Shown: one piece after another, positions 7,690 through 13,786 of the stretch
How positions within the stretch are numbered: the first letter of the stretch is position 1
Layout: each line of letters begins with the position of its first letter
NCBI GenBank assembly: GCA_026770585.1
Contig: MU646483.1
Location: forward strand, 403,417-419,437
Origin: Baffinella frigidus
Lineage: Eukaryota > Cryptophyceae > Cryptomonadales > Baffinellaceae
Direction of reading: 5' to 3'
DNA length: 16,021 nt
Notes under the pieces: generated by a model
What the model was told of the DNA's origin: nothing
What the model saw: only the letters and a program-made list of their open reading frames with translations
The model's database searches: none
Position numbers and translations under genes: made by a program

Positions 7690-8829
7690 TTTCATCTGCG
7701 ATCGGGGGACGCGCGCCTTGAGCGACGCTGTCGAGAAAAGCCGCTCCTCCCGCTGTGCTCACGGGGGAAGATGCGGGCTTTAGTGTCCAGACTAGCTCTG
7801 CCCCACACGAACTCTAAACCCTCGCCCTCCCTCCCTCCTCGCGCGGCTGCGCGGGCCTCGCCTTGCCCGGCAGGATGCCATGCAACACGCTGGCTTTCTT
7901 GTGTTTTGCGAGTGTGGAAATCCAGCGTGCATGATCCAGCAAGCACTCAAGAATAGCACTCAAGAATGCGCTCTGAAGAAGCCAACGTGCGCTCACCACT
8001 TTAATCTTGCCCCCGTCTTGAACCGATGGCGCGTGGTACTTCGGGCGCGGCGCTCCCTTTGCGGGTCCACCCCCTGTTCAAGAAGGGACACACCAGCCAG
8101 CTCTCTCACATCCGGGTTCCTTTGGCGGTGGCTCTCCACGCCCCAGCTTTCCCGAGAGATCGTGCACACAGCACCGAGCGCCAACACCGCAGGGGTAGAA
8201 CTGACGCCAGTGAATCGCCTCACCTGCATGGTCCGTGAAGCCCGCGAATCGCAGCCGGACGGGGAACGCATCGCCGAGCTGCGCCGGCCCGGGGCCGATC
8301 ACCATCCTTCTCTGCCGGACCCTTCAGCAATCTTCACAAGGGCGGCGGCGGCAGCCGGGGGCCGCGCAGCGCGGGGCCCTCTCTCCTGCTAGAAAGAAGA
8401 TCACTGGGGCCTGGGGAAATACGCGTAGAAAGCCGGACCACCCCTATCCAAACGAAACCCAAGAGATTCAAAATTTGACCATTCGCCAACAAATTGATGG
8501 TCAATTTGATTCAAATCAAACCAAGGTGGAAAAGACATCCAGGGTTGAACGCTTCCCAAAATGTTGACTGAACCTGTTTTGAACATTTGATTTAGTTTGA
8601 ATTAAACCACGGCCTTTCAGAATCTGGGAAAGGATGGTGGTAGGCCGACCTCCCTACGCCCTCTCCCCCCCTTCTTCTTTCTCCCAAACACCCTTCCGCC
8701 CGCTCCGAAGCAGCGGCGGGAGGCTGCCTCGGCCGACAGCCCGACCCGCCGAGCGTGCGGGGTTTGAGAGCAGCCGAGCAGGATTTTGTCGCGCAGCCAG
8801 CTAACCCGCCCCCCCCCCCTTTCTTCCAG
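7690..8829. other. GC-rich stretch without a supportable gene
   Basis: This interval lies directly upstream of the gene. It is richer in G and C than the repeat region to its left and largely free of recognisable repeats, apart from a lone CTAGCTCTGCC end at 7792 and a GGC run near 8341-8352. An open frame of 170 codons (7880-8392) exists, but its composition is arbitrary and it has no recognisable motif. Near 8468-8515 there is a small AT-rich fold (TTTGACCAT against ATGGTCAA). It could hold the promoter or 5' untranslated exons of the downstream gene, but I see no specific element. Confidence 0.45.
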
Positions 8830-8830
8830 G
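8807..8830 (+). promoter_or_regulatory. Splice acceptor just before the start codon (cis intron or trans-splicing)
   Basis: A run of ten C and then TTTCTTCCAG|G ends 12 bases before the ATG at 8842. This is a strong pyrimidine tract plus AG|G acceptor. If the organism is a dinoflagellate, where nuclear mRNAs receive a spliced leader, this is a natural trans-splice acceptor; otherwise it ends an intron in the 5' untranslated region. The choice between the two cannot be made from the sequence. Confidence 0.5.
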
Positions 8831-8841
8831 TGTACGGCACA

Positions 8842-9423
8842 ATGTTGCCCACCTCCCTCGGGGCCCCGCAACGGCGAAGTGGGATGCGCGCGGGCGCAGC
8901 GGTGGCGGTGGCCGCCGCCGCGCTCGTTGTGCTGGTGGGGCTCGGCATGCACAGCTCCTCGTCGATGCTCTTGAGCGACAACGCGCTTGACCTGGATGCG
9001 GTGTCCGACACCACGGGCCGCTACCTCTCGCGCAACGCGATCCTCTCCTCGCACATCCCATCGGGTGGCGGGGACTCCGACGACGAGAAGGCTGTCCTCG
9101 AGGCGGCTGCCGGGCTGCCGCAGTCGGCACACCGCGCGTCGGCGCGCCAGGCGTTCCGCCCGAACGAATACGTCAACGACTACGGGACCGGCGCTGTCTC
9201 GCGGAAGAAGCAGCAGCTGACGATCAAGAGGCAGCAGGCGAAGCTTGACCAGCTGAACCACGGGTACGCGAGCCAGATGCAGAAGTACCTGACAGGCTCG
9301 AAGCGCGTCGGGGCGGTCGAGACGGCCATCAACTCCCACACGGCCAACTACCTGGAGAACACGGGGCGCTTCAACAAGAAGATGCGCCCCGCGACCGAGG
9401 CCTACATCCTCCGCTCTGCCGAG
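8842..9423 (+). CDS. Exon 1: signal-anchor N-terminus and basic helical region (194 aa)
   Basis: ATG at 8842 opens 194 codons ending at GCC GAG|GTATTG. Residues 1-16 contain R11, R12 and R16; residues 17-36 (AGAAVAVAAAALVVLVGLGM) form one hydrophobic segment, so the product should enter the secretory system as a signal anchor or uncleaved signal peptide, N-terminus cytosolic. A Ser-rich, acidic stretch follows (DSDDEK near residue 75), then a Lys/Gln-rich part with KKQQLTIKRQQAKLDQLN that may form a coiled coil. Third positions are mostly G or C, unlike the flanking introns. The frame is also open back to 8755, but the strong acceptor at 8829 makes the 8842 ATG the better start. After the donor the frame ends within nine codons. 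No family recognised. Confidence 0.75.
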
Positions 9424-9483
9424 GTATTGAATGCCTTACGGTTGTTCTAGCAGCTGCCAGAGTGATCAGTTCGGCAGTTAAAC

Positions 9484-9513
9484 GCTGATAATCAGGGTCA
9501 TCAGATTATCAGC
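9484..9513. repeat. Hairpin in intron 1
   Basis: GCTGATAATC and GATTATCAGC form a perfect 10-bp stem with a ten-base loop, about 60 bp after the exon 1 donor. Further CTGCC/CAG motifs around it suggest the remains of an inverted-repeat element. Confidence 0.55.
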
Positions 9514-9534
9514 TCGGAGCCGGAGGCAATCGCA

Positions 9535-9620
9535 TGCCTAGCGTGGTCGCAGTCTATTTGGGCGAAGCAGTTTGGTGTGTCCGGGCTGTTTTCCGCTGGA
9601 AAGTGGACAGAGTTTTACAC
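9535..9620 (+). repeat. Intronic element copy a (CAGTCTATTTGGGCGAAGCA family)
   Basis: CCTAGCGTGGTCGCAGTCTA, TTTGGGCGAAGCAGTTTGGT and TTTTCCGCTGGAAAGTGGAC align with 11828-11900 in the same orientation. This copy is truncated: instead of running to a GGCAGAGCTAG end it passes into CCCTAAA-like repeat. It occupies the middle of intron 1. Confidence 0.6.
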
Positions 9621-9657
9621 CCTAAACCCTCACCCTAAACCCTACCCCCCAAACCAG
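9613..9657 (+). repeat. CCCTAAA-like end of intron 1 with acceptor
   Basis: ACACCCTAAACCCTCACCCT and the following AAACCCTACCCCCCAAACCAG|G form a decayed telomere-like tract that runs straight into the acceptor of exon 2. CTAAAC can serve as branch site and the C runs as pyrimidine tract. Confidence 0.65.
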
Positions 9658-9703
9658 GCGCAGAAGACCAAGGAGGCCAAGGGCCTCGTCGGCGCGCTCT
9701 CAG
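9658..9703 (+). CDS. Exon 2 (AQKTKEAKGLVGALS)
   Basis: The 46-base exon begins after ACCAG and ends at TCTCAG|GTCAAA. It continues the frame of exon 1 and adds a short Lys/Ala-rich helix-prone peptide. It ends one base into a codon, and exon 3 restores the frame (46 + 71 = 117 bases). Confidence 0.55.
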
Positions 9704-9711
9704 GTCAAAAC

Positions 9712-9858
9712 CTACACCCTACACCCTACACCCTAAAACCTCACCCTAAACCCCTAAAATCCAACCCATGCCCGATCTGGGGTGTGCCCGTGCTGTTTTC
9801 CGCTGGAAAGTTGACGAATTTGTACACCCTGAGCCCTCATCCCCAACCCTCAACGCAG
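9712..9858 (+). repeat. Intron 2: CCCTAAA-like tract plus element copy b
   Basis: ACACCCTACACCCTACACCC and onward to about 9765 is telomere-like. From 9775 to 9830 a second fragment of the intronic element follows (TGCTGTTTTCCGCTGGAAAG), then CCCTGAGCCCTCATCCCCAACCCT and the acceptor CAACGCAG|G. The segment CCGATCTGGGG at about 9773 resembles the start of exon 3 (CCGATGTGGGG), hinting at a partial exon copy within the intron. Confidence 0.55.
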
Positions 9859-9929
9859 GCCCGATGTGGGGCTCGGCGATCCCGCGCGCTGTTCTCTCGG
9901 AGGGCGAGGCGCGGCAAGCCCGCTTCGGG
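9859..9929 (+). CDS. Exon 3 (PMWGSAIPRAVLSEGEARQARFG)
   Basis: The exon follows CAACGCAG and ends at TTCGGG|GTAAAC. With exon 2 in frame it reads through PMWGSAIPRAVLSEGEARQA then RFG. The donor GTAAACCC merges directly with telomere-like repeat. No motif recognised. Confidence 0.55.
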
Positions 9930-10141
9930 GTAAACCCTAACACCCAAACCATAAACCCTAAACCCTAACCCCTAAATCATAAACCCTAAACCCTAAACCC
10001 TAAACCCTAAACCCTAAACCCTAAACCCTAAACCCTAAACCCTAAACCCTAACCCCTAAACTCTAACCCCTAACCCCTAGCCCATAAACCCTAACCCCTA
10101 ACCCCTAACCCCGAACCCCTAAACCCTAGACCCTACACCAG
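9930..10141 (+). repeat. Intron 3: almost pure CCCTAAA array
   Basis: From GTAAACCCTAACACCC at the donor to CTACACCAG|G at the acceptor the intron is built of CCCTAAA/CCCCTAA units, including about eleven consecutive perfect CCCTAAA units near 9977-10052. No other sequence is present. It is an interstitial telomere-like array that functions, in this model, as a complete 212-base intron. Confidence 0.8.
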
Positions 10142-10198
10142 GTGGTGCATACGCCGGACGGCTTTGTGCTCCGCACGGCCGCCACGGGGGCGCGCAAG
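10142..10198 (+). CDS. Exon 4 (VVHTPDGFVLRTAATGARK)
   Basis: A 57-base exon between ACACCAG|GTG and CGCAAG|GTGCTA, both junctions between codons. A second, diverged copy of the same exon lies at 10447-10503. The amino-acid changes are confined to the tail (AATGARK versus TGAGARR), while many third positions differ, which is the pattern expected if both copies were once under protein-level selection. Confidence 0.6.
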
Positions 10199-10205
10199 GT
10201 GCTAA

Positions 10206-10372
10206 TCTCAAAGCTTTCTAGTAAATTTACTGTTTACTACACGCGTTGATCAAATTACTACACACGTTGATAATTTTACTACACACGTTGATCAAATTAG
10301 TAATAGTAAAGCGTTTGTGTAGTACATTTCATGGGAGAGAACCCCTTTTTAGAAAGGCTTTCCTCAGATGAG
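10206..10372. mobile_element. MITE-like element in intron 4 (TACTACAC family)
   Basis: The ends are loosely inverted (CTCAAAGCTTTCTA versus TAGAAAGGCTTTCCTCAG). The right arm in reverse reads ATGAAATGTACTACACAAAC then GCTTTACT, matching the subterminal motif of the elements at 558-697 and 747-887. The left half carries a short tandem repeat of ATTACTACACACGTTGATCA (three copies, 10235-10297). Confidence 0.55.
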
Positions 10373-10386
10373 TACGTTGTTATTCC

Positions 10387-10408
10387 GTGGGGGTGGGGGG
10401 GGGGGGTT
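10387..10408. repeat. G-rich run
   Basis: TGGGGGTGGGGGGGGGGGGT-type run, low complexity, inside intron 4. It may form a quadruplex. Confidence 0.6.
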
Positions 10409-10446
10409 CAGGGTGAAGATAGCCCTGCGTGCTGTCGGCGGGTGGG

Positions 10447-10503
10447 GTAGTGCACACTCCTGATGGCTTTGTGCTCCGGACCACTGGGGCGGGGGCGCGC
10501 AGG
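10447..10503 (+). pseudogene. Duplicate of exon 4 lacking an acceptor
   Basis: The 57 bases translate to VVHTPDGFVLRTTGAGARR and match exon 4 over the full length. The sequence just before it (GCGGGTGGG) has no AG, so the acceptor is missing, and the intronic element at 10504 begins exactly at the donor position. It is either a dead exon copy or an exon with an unrecognised acceptor. Confidence 0.55.
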
Positions 10504-10600
10504 GTCCAGCTCTGCCTCGCTTGGGATGACAGACTATTCTCAAGTTGGCATGCTGGGTGTGCGGTACAAAATTTGAACTTTGGAGCGGAAAAGAGCCCAG
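10504..10600 (-). mobile_element. Intronic element copy c, inverted, CTAGCTCTG family
   Basis: Starting CCAGCTCTGCCTCGCTTGGG, this stretch is the reverse complement of 11872-11970: shared blocks are CAGACTATTC, CATGCTGGGTGTGCGG, ACAAA and AACTTTGGAGCGGAA. The end begins immediately after the duplicated exon at 10447-10503. It is non-coding. Confidence 0.65.
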
Positions 10601-10616
10601 GCTCACCAAATTGGTG

Positions 10617-10695
10617 AGCCACAACACTCAACACTCAAAAATCAACACTCAACACTCAACACTCAACACTCAACAATCAACAATCAACAATCAAA
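10617..10695 (+). repeat. (CAACACT)n / CAACAAT tract
   Basis: About nine seven-base units of CAACACT and CAACAAT. The seven-base period and the C/A-rich sense strand suggest derivation from the CCCTAAA-type arrays, though the unit is different. Confidence 0.75.
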
Positions 10696-11262
10696 CGCGC
10701 ACCCCTCATATTCCGGGAAGATACTCCTGTAGTGTGGGTTTCGGGTTCAGGGCGTGTCTGGGCTTTGTAGCGGCGGATGTCGAAGAGGAGGACGCTGTCA
10801 CCCTTACCCGGTTTGCCACCGGGGCAACACAACACTCGGGCTGGGGGGTCCCATCCTACCTCCCCACTTCCGCCTTGCGCGTGTGGAGCAGGATCCGTGC
10901 GGTGGGGTTGAGGGTGTCGCTGGGCTTTGTAGAGGCGGGTGTCGAAGCGGAGGAAGGGTGCAGCGGTATTAGTATTATTATTCTTCTTGATTGCTCTCGA
11001 TACAGGTCCTAGATAGGCCAGGCCCTTTAGCCTTGAGTTGAGTGATGCACTAGTCTTTGAGCCTTTGGGAACGTTGGCGAGACCAAACAGTGTGAGGCAG
11101 AGCTAGTAATTCAGAACGTTTGCATTCATGCGTTTTGCACGCTCGCGATGGCGGTTGCGCGGACGTCTCGCACCACCTGAATCGTGTTTATGTTAGATGT
11201 AGATTTAATTGATTTTAAATGTTCATCGTGTTTATTTTAAATATACACGCTCTGGCGGCGCT
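10696..11262. other. Intron body with paired fragments and a CTAGCTCTG end
   Basis: No exon is supported here. Two similar segments, GTGTCTGGGCTTTGTAGCGG near 10755 and GTGTCGCTGGGCTTTGTAGA near 10914, each continue with GGYGGRTGTCGAAGMGGAGGA, so a 160-bp segment was duplicated. GCCTTGAGTTGAGTGATGCA near 11031 repeats the sequence at 7085 (GCCTTGAGTTGGGTGATGCA). GGCAGAGCTAG at 11096-11106 is an unpaired end of the CTAGCTCTG element family. The rest shows nothing recognisable. Confidence 0.5.
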
Positions 11263-11275
11263 CCCTCGGCACGGC

Positions 11276-11508
11276 CTACACCCTAAACCTTACACCTTAC
11301 ACCCGAAACCCTAAACCCTAAACCCTACACCCTACACCATAAGACCTGAACCCTACACCCTATCCCCTTTACCCTAAACCTTAAACCCTAAGTCCTAAGT
11401 CCTAAACCCTAGACCCTAAACCCTAAACCCTAAACCCTAAACCCTAAACCCTAAACCCTGAACCCTACACCCTATACCCTCAACCCCAAACCCTAAACCC
11501 TCAACCAG
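11276..11508 (+). repeat. CCCTAAA array ending in the exon 5 acceptor
   Basis: The array is degenerate at first and then has eight near-perfect CCCTAAA units around 11409-11460. It closes with CCCTCAACCAG|G, the acceptor of exon 5. C-rich strand is sense, as in introns 3, 5 and the later ones. Confidence 0.8.
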
Positions 11509-11602
11509 GCGCAAACCACCTCTCTGGACCTGATCGGCGCCAAGGGGTGTGAGTGCATGGGGAACGACGACGAGGACAAGGGCCCCAAGTGCGCGTGCAA
11601 AG
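11509..11602 (+). CDS. Exon 5 (Cys-rich acidic segment)
   Basis: The exon reads AQTTSLDLIGAKGCECMG, then NDDEDKGPKCACK. Two CxC pairs surround an acidic stretch, which might bind metal or form disulphides in the secretory lumen; this is a guess from composition. It ends AAAG|GCGATA, an apparent GC donor, and the base left over pairs with exon 6 to give Gly. The same AGGCGAT occurs across the acceptor of the next exon. Confidence 0.55.
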
Positions 11603-11731
11603 GCGATACCCTAAACCCTACACGTTACGCCCTGCACCCTGAACCCCGAACCCTAAACCCTGAACCCGAAACCCTAAACCCGAAACCCTAAACCCTAAAC
11701 CCTAAACCCTAAACCCTAAACCCTAAACCAG
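11603..11731 (+). repeat. Intron 5: telomere-like array with GC donor
   Basis: Donor GCGATACCCTAAACCC runs directly into CCCTAAA, CCCTGAA and CCCGAAA units and ends CCCTAAACCAG|G, 129 bases in all. AGGCGAT at 11601-11607 and 11730-11736 flanks the intron as a 7-bp direct repeat. No other sequence is present. Confidence 0.75.
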
Positions 11732-11778
11732 GCGATCCGACATTCCCGAGCGTGGACAACTCGTTCTCTGATGAGGAG
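11732..11778 (+). CDS. Exon 6 (DPTFPSVDNSFSDEE)
   Basis: The 47-base exon follows AAACCAG and ends at GAGGAG|GTCGGC. Joined to exon 5 it keeps the frame (94 + 47 = 141). It is acidic and Ser-rich, likely unstructured. Confidence 0.55.
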
Positions 11779-11814
11779 GTCGGCTCCCGAAACCAATGGC
11801 TCCAAGTAACCAAT

Positions 11815-11970
11815 GGCTCCAACTCCTAGCGCTTTTGCAGTCTATTTATTTGGGCGAAGCAGTTTGGTGACCCGGGATCTTCCGCTCCAAAGTTGACTGA
11901 TTTGTTCCGCACACCCAGCATAGCATGTCAACTCGCGAATAGTCTGCCAACCCGAGTGAGACAGAGCTAG
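11815..11970 (+). mobile_element. Intronic element copy d, ends GACAGAGCTAG
   Basis: The longest copy of the intronic element runs from CTCCTAGCGCTTTTGCAGTC through TTTGGGCGAAGCAGTTTGGT to CCCGAGTGAGACAGAGCTAG. Its left part matches copy a (9535-9620), and its right part matches the reverse of copy c (10504-10600). Thus three partial copies and one longer copy sit within introns of one gene. Confidence 0.65.
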
Positions 11971-12111
11971 CAAACCCGCTCCCCTCCCTCCCGTCCCCCA
12001 TCTCCAACGCTGCTCGAGTCATGGGAGCCCGATTCGTGCGGTTCGCGCAGGGGTGTTGTGTCGCAGCGTCAACCGGAGGTGCTCACCGGAAGGTGCCTCG
12101 TTCGCCTGCAG

Positions 12112-12183
12112 GTGACGGAGTGGAAGCAGCCCGAGGTGGAGCCGACCGCCAAGGAGGCCGAGGATGCCTTCGCTGCCGAGCAG
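12112..12183 (+). CDS. Exon 7 (VTEWKQPEVEPTAKEAEDAFAAEQ)
   Basis: The exon of 24 codons lies between CCTGCAG|GTG and GAGCAG|GTCTTC, both junctions between codons. It reads VTEWKQPEVEPTAKEAEDAF then AAEQ. The closing AEQ is the start of the repeated AEQDSINAFLQ motif, so here an intron separates AEQ from what follows, whereas exon 8 keeps AEQDSINAFLQ uninterrupted. Confidence 0.6.
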
Positions 12184-12330
12184 GTCTTCATCCCTGCAAC
12201 CCTCGAACTCGGATTGCGATTTCTCAATCCACGGATTTCCCTGCACCTTCGATTCGAAATCTGACAATCGATTTGATTCAGCTTCAGCTGATTTTTTTCG
12301 CTGCAGAGCAGGACTCCATCCTGGCTACCC
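12169..12330 (+). repeat. 34-bp direct repeat spanning the exon 7 donor (period 128)
   Basis: TTCGCTGCCGAGCAGGTCTT and the next 14 bases at 12169-12202 match 12297-12330 at about 28 of 34 positions. The second copy reads AEQ|DSILATQ after a possible acceptor GAGCAG. The distance between copies equals the length an intron at 12184-12311 would have, as in an intron born by tandem duplication of an AGGT site. Confidence 0.6.
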
Positions 12331-12354
12331 AAGCACCCTTTTTAAATATCGATT

Positions 12355-12482
12355 GTAGGCGTTTTGTATGGAAATTGGTCACGTGGCCACCCGAAAAGCG
12401 GGCAGGAACGTGACCATCCTATGAAGATTACAACACACTGCGATATTTGTACAGCTCTCCAGATTTTAAAAGGGGTGTTTGA
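12355..12482 (-). mobile_element. Hairpin-bearing dispersed element, copy 2
   Basis: It is the reverse-orientation homologue of 5318-5446, with the stem GGTCACGTGGCCACCCG and CGGGCAGGAACGTGACC at 12377-12415. This hairpin has decayed by a few bases, while copy 1 is perfect. It ends about 20 bp before exon 8. Confidence 0.6.
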
Positions 12483-12502
12483 TCCGCCTCGTGTGGGGGC
12501 AG

Positions 12503-12643
12503 GAGGCCAAGGGGCAGGAGGAGGCGGCGCAGGAAGCGGCTGGCGCCATGGCTGCCAAGGGGCGAAAGGTGCAGGTGCTCAAGGCTGCGGCGAAGACGGT
12601 GGGCGTCAAGGCCGAGCAGGATTCCATCAACGCGTTCCTCCAG
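12503..12643 (+). CDS. Exon 8 (Ala/Gln/Lys-rich helix, ends AEQDSINAFLQ)
   Basis: The exon follows GGGGGCAG and ends TTCCTCCAG|GTGCAC, 47 codons, junctions between codons. It begins EAKGQEEAAQEAAGAMAAKG, continues RKVQVLKAAAKTVGVK and closes with AEQDSINAFLQ. High Ala/Gln/Lys content suggests long amphipathic helix or coiled coil. This is the start of the first copy of the protein's repeat module; the tail recurs at 12704-12766, 12831-12887 and 15024-15047. Confidence 0.6.
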
Positions 12644-12701
12644 GTGCACGTTTGGGGGTGAGGGCTCAGACGGCGGGGATTTTTTTGTTTTTTTGGTGTA
12701 G

Positions 12702-12766
12702 GGGTGTCAACGGCGGTGAAGGATGGAGTGGTGGCGGAGCAGGATTCCATCAACGCTTTCCTGCAG
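12702..12766 (+). pseudogene. Extra copy of the AEQDSINAFLQ exon tail, out of phase
   Basis: VSTAVKDGVVAEQDSINAFL is readable from 12704 and is followed by CAG|GTGCGC. The only acceptor (TTTTGGTGTAG at 12701) leaves two extra bases, so splicing from exon 8 would shift the frame into a stop after five codons. It looks like a duplicated exon that is now skipped, or used only in an alternative form. Confidence 0.5.
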
Positions 12767-12830
12767 GTGCGCGTTGGGGATTTTGGGTTTAGTCGGCGGG
12801 GAAGTTCAGGGTTTTTGGTTTTGGGTGTAG

Positions 12831-12887
12831 ACGTCGCTGAAGGCGGGTGTGGAGGCGAACCAGGACTCGATCAACGCTTTCCTGCAG
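12831..12887 (+). CDS. Exon 9, duplicated tail (TSLKAGVEANQDSINAFLQ)
   Basis: The exon follows GGTTTTGGGTGTAG and ends TTCCTGCAG|GTGAAA, 19 codons in phase. It is a third copy of the QDSINAFLQ segment within 400 bases. It could be an additional repeat in the protein or an alternative to the end of exon 8. Confidence 0.45.
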
Positions 12888-12930
12888 GTGAAAGTTTGGG
12901 GTTTAGGATTTAGGGCGTAGGGTCCCTCGG

Positions 12931-12980
12931 GGATAGGCCCGCCTCGGGAGAGCTCTTGGCCCTGGGATAGGCCCGCCTCG
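12931..12980 (+). repeat. Two copies of GGATAGGCCCGCCTCG
   Basis: The 16-base unit occurs at 12931 and 12965, with short GC-rich sequence between. Intronic, no further interpretation. Confidence 0.6.
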
Positions 12981-13018
12981 TCAGGAGAGAGTGGTCCTCA
13001 GCTCTGCGGCGCTCAGTG

Positions 13019-13170
13019 CTGCACTGATCCTCAGGGTATGCATGGTGGCCGTTTTGGCTGGTAGAGAGAGAGTCCTCCAGGTGCAACTCGTGAGACGAAA
13101 GTGTACGCTGCACTGACGCTAAGGGTAGATATGGTCACCATCTTGGCTGGTGGAGAGAAGAGATAGTCCG
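13019..13170 (+). repeat. Tandem pair, 89-bp unit, in intron before exon 10
   Basis: GCTGCACTGATCCTCAGGGT at 13019 and GCTGCACTGACGCTAAGGGT at 13108 begin two similar units that both contain TTGGCTGGTRGAGAGA. A third short trace (CAGTGCAGCATTGAG) lies at 13322. Confidence 0.6.
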
Positions 13171-13203
13171 CGTGACGCGCTCGACTCACTAGCCTCAACC
13201 TCA

Positions 13204-13455
13204 ACATGGGTACGTCAGCGGTGCGCGGCCTGACGCGTTGGTCCGTGTGAGGGACGTGCTGAACTGAGAGTAGAGATAGTCCGGGTGACGCGCTCGCCGC
13301 CGCCGCCCGCCCGCCACGGGCTCAGTGCAGCATTGAGCCCAAGTGCTGGGGCTCACTAGCTTCAGCCTCAACAACTAGCCTGAGCCTCGACATGGGTACG
13401 TCAGCGGTGCGCGGCCTGACGCGTTGGTGCGTGTGCAGGACGTGCTGAACTCGGC
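13204..13455 (+). repeat. Duplicated intron end and exon start; upstream copy broken
   Basis: ACATGGGTACGTCAGCGGTG and the next 40 bases at 13204 recur at 13392. The downstream copy ends GTGTGCAG|GACGTGCTGAAC and opens exon 10. In the upstream copy the acceptor reads GTGTGAGGGACGTGCTGAAC and then TGA, so the acceptor is altered and a stop follows directly. AGATAGTCCGNGTGACGCGCTCG also occurs twice upstream (13161, 13273). Confidence 0.7.
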
Positions 13456-13546
13456 GGAGGCGACCAAGGGCGTGGCGCACGCCTCGCTCCCGAAGCTCCG
13501 CGCGACGGTCAAGAACCTGCAGGACGTCGCCACCCGCGAACCCCAG
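13439..13546 (+). CDS. Exon 10 (DVLNSAEATKGVAHASLPKL...)
   Basis: The exon has 36 codons between GTGTGCAG and CCCCAG|GTATGC. It reads DVLNSAEATKGVAHASLPKL, then RATVKNLQDVATREPQ. Exons at 15024 and 15273 together encode the same segment (DVLFSAEGQK plus GVKKASMIGLRQTVSSLQTI), so the module is repeated in the protein. The pattern GV..AS...LR.TV..LQ..A.R..Q has a heptad-like spacing of hydrophobics that suits a helix. In this copy the intron falls before DVL; in the later copy it falls after GQK. Confidence 0.65.
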
Positions 13547-13639
13547 GTATGCCCCCCATTCATCAAGCCCGCTTGCTCTCAACCCTGCTCCCCGAAACCT
13601 CAGATGAACCGTCAGGAAAGATGCTTTCGCCTAACCGCT

Positions 13640-13786
13640 AACTCCGGAACCCTGAACCCTAAACTCGAACCCCGAAACCCGAAACGCTAACCCCGAAACC
13701 CTGAATCCCAACCCCTTACCCCGAAACCCCCAACCCCTAAGCCCTGACTCATAAACCCTGCCCCTTAAGCCCCAAACCCCGACCAG
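13640..13786 (+). repeat. Degenerate CCCGAAA/CCCTGAA array ending in exon 11 acceptor
   Basis: Units such as CCCTGAA, CCCGAAA, CCCCAAC and CCCTAAG fill the intron to CCCCGACCAG|G. It is an older, diverged version of the telomere-like introns. Confidence 0.7.

Noticed and set aside
7880-8392. 170-codon open frame upstream of the gene
   Set aside because: No recognisable domain, irregular composition, overlapping open frames on both strands in the same GC-rich stretch, and no repeat-free conservation evidence.
8617-9339. 240-codon open frame on the minus strand opposite exon 1
   Set aside because: It is the complement of a convincing plus-strand exon with a signal anchor; Arg-rich content is typical for the antisense of a GC-rich coding region.
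13043-13058. Resemblance of GTGGCCGTTTTGGCT to the dinoflagellate spliced leader
   Set aside because: Only the central bases agree; it lies in an 89-bp tandem repeat inside an intron and lacks the rest of the leader and its donor.
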